Shown: positions 59,101 to 64,000 of the stretch, piece after piece | How positions within the stretch are numbered: position 1 is the stretch's first letter | Layout: every line of letters starts with the position of its first letter | Source of the DNA: Mesosutterella multiformis | Lineage (GTDB): Bacteria > Pseudomonadota > Gammaproteobacteria > Burkholderiales > Burkholderiaceae_F | Length of the DNA stretch: 64,000 nucleotides | Direction of reading: 5' to 3' | Assembly (NCBI RefSeq): GCF_003402575.1 | Contig: NZ_BGZJ01000002.1 | Span: forward strand, 124,001-188,000 | Made by a program: the position numbers and the translations under genes | Notes under the pieces: generated by a model | What the model was told of the DNA's origin: nothing | Seen by the model: the letters and a program-made list of their open reading frames with translations, nothing else | The model's database searches: none

Positions 59101-59655
59101 GAGCTCATGCACGATCACTGACGCGTACTGTGTGCCCGCTTTCTCGACAATCGGATAGAAGTACGGCGTGGGCTGCGTGAAGACCGGTTCAGTGTCAGAT
59201 GCAAAAATGACCTGCACCCCGCGCGTCAGCTGATCCTGTGTGACAAGATCGAAGATCGGCGTGTTATAGGTGCCATCGGCGTTTTCGGCACCTTTGATGT
59301 AGGCGGATGACGCGTTGCCATTGTGTACCACATAAACGGCCATCCGGCCTTTTGAATCGTAAGTCCGTCCCTGTGTCACGTAGCCGAGCGCGTAGTCGAT
59401 CGCCATCCCGACCGATTTTTTCTGATCGGCCGAAAGTGTTCCTTCTGAAGTTTTCGGCTCTTTAACATTGTCGCTTTCTATTGGTGCCGGGGGCGTAAAG
59501 ACGTCCCCTTCGTCATAAAACTCGATCGTGAGGAGCGGGTCCCCTGAGGCCGAGTAAGCCTGTGCGGTGGTGAGCGCGAAGGCTGAAGCGGGAGCGAGAA
59601 GCGTGAGGCTGAGCGCGAGACTGAGCGCTGAGCGCTGGAATTTTCGGGTGAGCAT
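56191..59655 (-). CDS. Autotransporter with HELGH zinc motif (copy 1)
   Basis: A 1154-residue autotransporter. The signal peptide is SALSLALSLTLLAPASAFA. Early in the passenger is a metallopeptidase-type motif VIVHELGHSLGI (His183, Glu184, His187); the third metzincin-style ligand position reads Ser, so the third ligand is uncertain. The middle is a Gly/Ser/Thr-rich repeat region (GSGNTV, GIRNDGS, GVRFDFGHN), consistent with a beta-helical stalk. The last ~280 residues form the outer-membrane barrel, ending with the terminal Phe of FEAGFRF. The ATG at 59655 is used because both copies then start alike and are near equal in length. Confidence 0.9.
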   Translation of the reverse strand: MLTRKFQRSALSLALSLTLLAPASAFALTTAQAYSASGDPLLTIEFYDEGDVFTPPAPIESDNVKEPKTSEGTLSADQKKSVGMAIDYALGYVTQGRTYDSKGRMAVYVVHNGNASSAYIKGAENADGTYNTPIFDLVTQDQLTRGVQVIFASDTEPVFTQPTPYFYPIVEKAGTQYASVIVHELGHSLGIVSEVDGGTTEKTLSEDLIRFDENGWTPFADHLYSCMVWDETAQKFRPDPSVPGVKATPGGLITLTPSPYVTDVLSETVTPTPADGGKFLVSAASTSGVYFRGPHVSEVLNGAFSNSIPVNGYEKHKDLQKGVTRFYAELSHLELERGLMGHQRYRNYTMFLEAELAVLQDIGYDIDRSLFYGHSIYNDGLTVTNQYGYSHGTTLGVGLHVFGSGNTVTQAASIAASGEAAVGIRNDGSENTIYVPAGTTVSSTGVHGIGLLFAYGKENRLIQSGTVSAPGEGGIGVRFDFGHNTVLDTLEYRGSFIHYGSGINKPISGLSNGYLLNLDGPLVRSYDLSGSLSGSDAAIYIGENALVSAINILRGAAITGDIVSDWNPDLTIETPDGVAVSVVNKAAAAEAGVPLYTDLNFGYRTAADGSADTSSADPNFSLTYSGSISGPETIRLNVIGGNLTLTGESDVYSIRNDATLTLGTQASVGATATFTNSDNATLVTPITSDGSLGEIATGEEGSRLQGTWRLTPPEAYYRTGTAITARHSAVTLNGGNLEWEGTIEASTRSPTLKLRVSGSRATPTITVERTSDAYSQYATSPAAQGAGSGVLALASAAEGDAQTLIRTIDYLPNGAAVDAALSQLSAETYNAAADAELRSLNAANTALFSRIHASALEAKADFAASDGAPDALPVSQWTGYAMAFAARTLRHGLSGHADYRGSAAGILSGIERSAGDGLTFGLDAGLIGRHTSLHQNHNDRVNSAGFSVGTHAFYSPDAWNGFYIAGAVRVGFDENHSKRRVAISDFRRTAKGHYTSVGASGLAALGKDFYAGNVSFGPIVTAEYGVTHREGFTERGGDSVNLRIKGGSEDTFATTVGGHLSGFSRTQTGLRLAADLTAGWKHEFTRSGYTTTATFAGYPGTEFETRTERGARDGFVIQGTASLQSPGRRVFANLTSGYAHDTGFNVGFEAGFRF

Positions 59656-59806
59656 GCCGGGAACGGGATTTTTGTGCGGAGCCTTGTTCGGCTCTCTGAT
59701 GTCATTATTATCGCTACCGGATTTAGTAGCTTGGCTATTTAATTGCCTTTCATCTGTCTCGTTCTGCTTTAAAAATCAGAGAAAAAGCTCTGAACCGACG
59801 TAAAAA

Positions 59807-59842
59807 AGAGGAGGCGTGCCTGGCGTGAGCCGGGCCTCCTCT
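59807..59842 (-). terminator. Duplicate amt terminator
   Basis: AGAGGAGGC (59807-59815) pairs with GCCTCCTCT (59834-59842), with T's on the minus strand. It corresponds to the hairpin at 63650-63696 after amt. Confidence 0.7.
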
Positions 59843-59880
59843 CCTTCACTTGGCGGCGAGTGATGCCAAATAAACTTTTC

Positions 59881-59938
59881 TGTTATTCGATACGTTCTCC
59901 GTGGAGCTTTAGGTCGAGAACGATCTGTTCGTCGTCCG
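59881..59938 (-). pseudogene. Remnant of the amt 3' end
   Basis: These 58 bases match 63731-63788, the end of the ammonium transporter gene (stop codon included), with few differences, then homology stops. They are a leftover of the tandem duplication. Confidence 0.8.
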
Positions 59939-60035
59939 GGTCTTGTCTGACGCCGCATGGATACAACGAAAACGAAGAGGGCAGTCTATGAAGGACTGCC
60001 CTCCTGTTTTTATAAGCTCAGGAGATCCGGCGGGA

Positions 60036-63000
60036 TCAGAAGCGGAACCCCGCTTCAAATCCGACATTGAACCCAGTGTCGTGCGCGTACCCCGAGGTGA
60101 GGTTCGCGAAGACCCGGCGTCCCGGGCTTTGGAGCGACGCGGTGCCCTGGATCACAAAGCCGTCCCGGGCTCCGCGCTCTGTCCGGGTTTCAAACGCGGT
60201 GCCGGGGTACCCGGCAAACGACGCCGTGGCCGTGTAACCGCTTCCTGTGAATTCATGCTTCCAGCCCGCCGTGAGGTTCGCGGCGAGCCGCAGCCCGGTT
60301 TCGGTCCGGGAGAAGCCTGAAAGGTGGCCACCAACCGTTGTCGCGAAGGTGTCTTCGCTTCCGCCTTTGATTCGGAGGTTCACGCCGTCACCGCCCCGCT
60401 CCGTAAAGCCCTCGCGGCGCGTTACGCCGTATTCGGCGGTGACGATCGGACCGAACGACACGTTTCCGGCGAAGAAGTCTTTGCCAAGCGCGGCAAGGCC
60501 TGACGCTCCAACACTCGTGTAATGGCCTTTCGCCGTGCGGCGGTAGTCACTGATCGCGATACGGCGCTTCGAGTGGTTCTCGTCAAACCCGACGTTGGCG
60601 GCTCCCGCGATATAGAACCCGTTCCAGTTGTCCGGCGAATAGAAGACGTGGGTTCCGACGGAGAACCCAGCGGAATTCACGCGGTCATTGTGATTCTGAT
60701 GAAGTGAGGTGTGACGCCCGATGAGCCCGGCGTCGAGCCCCCAGGTGAGACCATCCCCGGCGTTTCTTTCTATCCCGGAAAGAATGCCGGCGGCCGACCC
60801 CCGGTAGTCCGCATGCCCCGAGAGTCCGTGCCGCAGCGTTCTCGACGCGAACGGCATCGCGTAGCCAGTCCATTGTGAGATGGGGAATCCAGACGCGGCA
60901 ACACTGTCAGACGCCGCAAGATTCGCCTTCGCCTCAAGTGTCGACGCGTGAACCCGGGTGAAGAGCGCGGTGTTCGCGGCGCTCATGCTCCGGAGCTCCG
61001 CGTCCGCGGCGGCGTTATAGGTTTCGGCGGAGAGCTGCGAAAGCGCCGCGTCCACTGCCGCGCCGTTCGGGAGGTAGTCGATCGTGCGGATGAGTGTCTG
61101 CGTGTCACCTTCCGCGGCCGAGGCAAGCGCGAGCACTCCGGATCCCGCGCCGCGGGCAGCGGGCGATGTCCCGTACTGGCTATAGGCGTCGCTTGGCCGT
61201 TCCACCGTGATCGTGGGGGTCGCGCGGCTCCCTGTGACCCTGAGTGTCAGCGTGGGGGAGCGGGTATAGGCTGCGATTGTGCCTTCCCACTCGAGATTGC
61301 CGCCGTTCAGCGTGACCGCCGAGTGCCGCGCGGTGATCGCGGTGCCGGTGCGGTAGTAGGTTTCAGGGGGCGTCAGGCACCACGTGCCCTGAAGGCTGCT
61401 TCCTGCTTCCTCCGTGGCGATGACGCCGAGCGTTCCGTCCGCCGTGATCGGCGTCACGAGTGTCGCGTTGTCGCTATTCGTGAAGGTAGTCGTCGCGGCG
61501 ACTGACGCCGGGGTCCCGAGTGTGAGTGTCGCGTCATTCCGGATCGAATAGACGTCAGACTTGCCTGTCAGCGTCAGGTTCCCGCCGATGACATTCAGCC
61601 TGATGGTTTCCGGCCCCGAAATCGAGTCGTTATAAGTAAGGTTGAAATCGGGGTCAGCGGATGACGTGTCCGCGCTTCCGTCCGACGCGGTCCGGTACCC
61701 GAAATTGAGATCCGTGTAGAGCGGGACGCCCGCTTCCTCGGCCGCCGCTTTATTCACGACGGAAAGGGTTTCACCTTCGCTTGTTTCGAGCGTGAGATCG
61801 GGATTCCAGTCCGAAATAATGTCTCCGGTGATTGAAGCTCCCCGCAGAATGTTGATCGCGGAAACGAGCGCGTTTTCGCCGATATAGATCGCGGCGTCCG
61901 ACCCCGAGAGACTGCCTGAGAGGTCATAGGACCTAATGAGCGGCCCATCGAGGTTCAGCGGGTATCCGTTCCAGAGTCCCGTGACAGGCTGGTTTTCTCC
62001 GCCGACGTAATGGATAAAGGAGCCCCGATACCCATAGAAATCCGCGATCGCGTTGTGGCCGAAATCAAACCGGACTCCGATACCGCCCTCGCCAGGCGCG
62101 GAAACCGTCCCTGACTGGATCAGGCGGTTATCCTTTCCGTAGGCGAAAAGAAGCCCGATACCGTGAACGCCGGAGGACGATACAGTCGTCCCTGCGGGAA
62201 CGTAAATCGTGTTCCCCGAACCGTCGTTCCGGATTCCGACCGCGGCTTCGCCTGAAGCGGCGATCGGTGCTGCCTGTGTCACGGTGTTCCCGCTTCCGAA
62301 CACGTGAAGACCGATCCCAAGCGTTGTCCCGTGGCTGTAGCCGTATTGATTCGTGACCGTGAGACCGTCGTTATAGATCGAGTGACCGTAGAAGAGGCTC
62401 CGATCAATGTCATACCCGATATCCTGCAGCACCGCGAGCTCCGCTTCGAGGAGCATTGTGTAGTTCCGGTACCTCTGATGGCTCATGAGACTGCGTTCGA
62501 GCTCAAGGTGAGAAAGCTCCGCGTAAAAGAGCGTTATTCCGTAGTCTTCGTAGAAGTAGTCCTGGTAACCATTCACCGGAATGGAGTTGCTGAAGGCGCC
62601 GTTCAGCACTTCGCTCACGTGGGGCCCCCGGAAATACACCCCGGAAGTGTTGTAGGCGGAGACAAGAAACTTCCCGCTATCCTCCGGGGTCGGGGTAATG
62701 GTCTCTCGCAGTTCATCCGTGCGGTACGGGGACGGGGTCAGCGTGATCACGGTGCCAGCCGCCGCCCTGACACCGGGCACGGTGGGATCGGGTCTGAAGA
62801 GCTGGGCCGCCTCGTCCCAGACCATGCAGGAGTATAGGTGGGACGCGAACGGCGTCAGATTGCTCTTATCGAACCAGATCAGATCTGTTGAGAGCGTCTC
62901 CGCTGTCGTGATTCCTTCATTCGGCGCGATGATGCCGAGCGAGTGTCCGAGTTCATGCACGATCACCGGCGCGAACACGGTGCCCGCCTCCTCAATAATC

Positions 63001-63503
63001 GGGTAGAGGTAAGGAGTCGGAGTCGCGATGTCCGACGCATTGTCAGCTTCAAAGAGGATCTGCACGCCGCGCGTCAGCTGATCCTTCGAGACAAGATCGA
63101 AGATCGGCGAGTTATAGGTGCCATCGGCGTTTTCGGAGCCTTTGATGTAGAAGGATGACGCGTTGTCATCGTGTTCCACATAAACCGCCATCCGGCCTTC
63201 TGAGGCGTAAGTCTTGCCCTGCGTCACGTATCCGAGCGCGTAGTTAAGCGCCATCTCGACCGAGTTTTTCTGATCGGCTGAAAGCGTTCCTTTCGAGGTC
63301 ACAGGGTCTGTCGCCTGGTCTCCTTTCACCGGATCCGGAGGCGTGAAAACGTCTCCCTCGTCATAAAAGTCGATCGTGAGGAGCGGCTCGCCTGAAGCCG
63401 AGTGAGCCTGAGCGGTAGTCAGCGCGAAGGCTGAAGCCGGAGCGAGAAGTGTAAGGCTGAGCGCGAGACTGAGCGCCGAGCGACGGAATTTTCGGGTGAG
63501 CAT
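60036..63503 (-). CDS. Autotransporter with HELGH zinc motif (copy 2)
   Basis: A 1155-residue protein nearly identical in layout and strongly alike in sequence to copy 1: same signal peptide, the same VIVHELGHSLGI motif near residue 184, the same Gly/Ser-rich repeats and the same barrel ending FEAGFRF. Divergence is concentrated in the first ~300 passenger residues, as expected for surface-exposed parts. I start at 63503. An ATG at 63554 is in frame here but out of frame in copy 1 because of a one-base indel, so it is not conserved. This copy lies next to amt and is probably the parent. Confidence 0.9.
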   Translation of the reverse strand: MLTRKFRRSALSLALSLTLLAPASAFALTTAQAHSASGEPLLTIDFYDEGDVFTPPDPVKGDQATDPVTSKGTLSADQKNSVEMALNYALGYVTQGKTYASEGRMAVYVEHDDNASSFYIKGSENADGTYNSPIFDLVSKDQLTRGVQILFEADNASDIATPTPYLYPIIEEAGTVFAPVIVHELGHSLGIIAPNEGITTAETLSTDLIWFDKSNLTPFASHLYSCMVWDEAAQLFRPDPTVPGVRAAAGTVITLTPSPYRTDELRETITPTPEDSGKFLVSAYNTSGVYFRGPHVSEVLNGAFSNSIPVNGYQDYFYEDYGITLFYAELSHLELERSLMSHQRYRNYTMLLEAELAVLQDIGYDIDRSLFYGHSIYNDGLTVTNQYGYSHGTTLGIGLHVFGSGNTVTQAAPIAASGEAAVGIRNDGSGNTIYVPAGTTVSSSGVHGIGLLFAYGKDNRLIQSGTVSAPGEGGIGVRFDFGHNAIADFYGYRGSFIHYVGGENQPVTGLWNGYPLNLDGPLIRSYDLSGSLSGSDAAIYIGENALVSAINILRGASITGDIISDWNPDLTLETSEGETLSVVNKAAAEEAGVPLYTDLNFGYRTASDGSADTSSADPDFNLTYNDSISGPETIRLNVIGGNLTLTGKSDVYSIRNDATLTLGTPASVAATTTFTNSDNATLVTPITADGTLGVIATEEAGSSLQGTWCLTPPETYYRTGTAITARHSAVTLNGGNLEWEGTIAAYTRSPTLTLRVTGSRATPTITVERPSDAYSQYGTSPAARGAGSGVLALASAAEGDTQTLIRTIDYLPNGAAVDAALSQLSAETYNAAADAELRSMSAANTALFTRVHASTLEAKANLAASDSVAASGFPISQWTGYAMPFASRTLRHGLSGHADYRGSAAGILSGIERNAGDGLTWGLDAGLIGRHTSLHQNHNDRVNSAGFSVGTHVFYSPDNWNGFYIAGAANVGFDENHSKRRIAISDYRRTAKGHYTSVGASGLAALGKDFFAGNVSFGPIVTAEYGVTRREGFTERGGDGVNLRIKGGSEDTFATTVGGHLSGFSRTETGLRLAANLTAGWKHEFTGSGYTATASFAGYPGTAFETRTERGARDGFVIQGTASLQSPGRRVFANLTSGYAHDTGFNVGFEAGFRF

Positions 63504-63649
63504 GCCGGGAACGGGATTTTTTCTGCGGAGCCTTGATCGGCTCTCTGATGTCATTATTATCGCTACCGGTTTTAATAGCTTGGCTATTTAATTTTTTCTC
63601 ATCTGTCTCTTTCCGCTTTAAAAATCAGAGAAAACGCCCTGAACCGACG

Positions 63650-63696
63650 TAAAAAAGAGGGGAGGCGCGTCTGGCATGAGCCAGGCCTCCTCCCCT
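63650..63696 (-). terminator. Terminator of the ammonium transporter gene
   Basis: AGGGGAGG (63658-63665) pairs with CCTCCCCT (63689-63696), an inner CTGGC/GCCAG pair, and T's on the minus strand. Confidence 0.75.
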
Positions 63697-63732
63697 TAAT
63701 TTTGCGGCAAGTGATTCCAAAAAACCTTTCTG

Positions 63733-64000
63733 TTATTCGATACGTTCTCCGTGGAGCGCGAGGTCGAGACCGATCTGTTCGTCGTCCGCGGACACGCGGA
63801 GCCCCATCACCTTATCAATCACGTAGAGGATCACGCCGCTCATGAGGCCGCCGTAGACCAGCGTCGCGATGACGGAGAGCGCCTGGATGCCGACCTGTGT
63901 CATGACAGGCGGGAGATCAGTGCCGGTCACGCGGGCTGTCGCGAAGACACCCGTGAGAAGAGCGCCCACAATGCCGCCCACGCCGTGCACGCCCCAGCCG
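63733..64000 (-). CDS. amt: Ammonium transporter, C-terminal part (cut by window edge)
   Basis: The last ~89 codons of an Amt/AmtB ammonium channel, beginning GWGVHGVGGIVGALLTGVFA, the strongly conserved helix 10-11 region including the essential pore-region His. The rest extends beyond the window. It ends in a soluble tail (LRVSADDEQIGLDLALHGERIE, in part) of the kind bound by GlnK. The 3' end of this gene was copied into the junction at 59881-59938. Confidence 0.93.
   Translation of the reverse strand, partial: GWGVHGVGGIVGALLTGVFATARVTGTDLPPVMTQVGIQALSVIATLVYGGLMSGVILYVIDKVMGLRVSADDEQIGLDLALHGERIE

Larger units (their letters stand above)
59656..60035. other. Junction between the two autotransporter units
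   Basis: No gene. From left to right: the promoter of copy 1, a duplicate of the amt terminator (59803-59845), a remnant of the amt 3' end (about 59881-59938), the duplication junction near 59940-59946, and a duplicate of the AraC-side terminator (59978-60010). Confidence 0.75.

Noticed and set aside
63504-63554. Upstream start MTSESR for autotransporter copy 2
   Set aside because: The same stretch in copy 1 is out of frame by one base, so the conserved start is MLTRKF in both.

Overview
The window is high-GC, gene-dense bacterial DNA and looks like the genome of an anaerobic or microaerophilic betaproteobacterium. The closest fit I can suggest is the gut family Sutterellaceae. This is inferred from the gene mix (respiratory nitrate reductase, several fumarate-releasing lyases, Dcu and EutH carriers, TtrS/TtrR-like signalling, many LysR and AraC regulators, many Tat-exported redox proteins); no database was searched. 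There are no rRNA genes, no tRNA genes I could recognise and no CRISPR array.

Layout. 1-8.8 kb: a gene-free, hairpin-rich leader followed by the complete narK-narG-narH-narJ-narI operon. 9.4-13.4 kb: two paralogous divergent modules, each an AraC regulator opposite a Tat-exported pyridoxamine-oxidase-fold protein. 13.6-19.7 kb: LysR-controlled small-molecule genes (short-chain dehydrogenase, exported flavodoxin, EamA exporter, SnoaL-like protein, exported alpha/beta hydrolase). 19.8-37 kb: a fumarate-producing cluster with two unusual aspartase-family lyases, a canonical aspartase, an argininosuccinate-lyase-family enzyme, a Dcu carrier, two EutH-family carriers and their LysR regulators. It is interrupted at 24.2-26.6 kb by a foreign block (bicupin gene plus a complete IS30-family element) lying between two copies of a terminator-lysR segment, one copy being a pseudogene. 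36.9-43 kb: SGNH hydrolase, glycerate kinase, a DJ-1/AraC regulator, a metallo-beta-lactamase-fold hydrolase, a degenerate M20 protein and an orphan gene. 43.4-50.9 kb: a mitochondrial-type aconitase carrying a Tat signal, a divergent TtrS/TtrR-like two-component system, and a DASS-family di/tricarboxylate carrier broken by an in-frame TAG. 51-56 kb: a U32-family protein, an Asp/Glu-racemase-fold protein, two AraC regulators and a second Tat flavodoxin. 56.1-63.8 kb: a tandem duplication of about 3.85 kb holding two 1154/1155-residue autotransporters with an HELGH zinc motif, then the 3' end of an ammonium transporter that runs off the window.

Taken together, the window reads as anaerobic respiration: nitrate through NarGHI, and fumarate generated internally from amino acids or amino-acid adducts by the lyases, with Dcu exchanging C4-dicarboxylates. 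Five predicted Tat substrates (two PNPOx-fold proteins, two flavodoxin-like proteins, an aconitase) put cofactor chemistry in the periplasm.

The observations most worth following are the exported aconitase with its two-component system and broken carrier; four intergenic arrays of a CTATSAG/CTSATAG heptamer repeated at an exact 10-bp period; the two aspartase paralogues with Cys in place of the active-site His at position 188; the structured region before narK; and a predicted small RNA at 48.74-48.90 kb.
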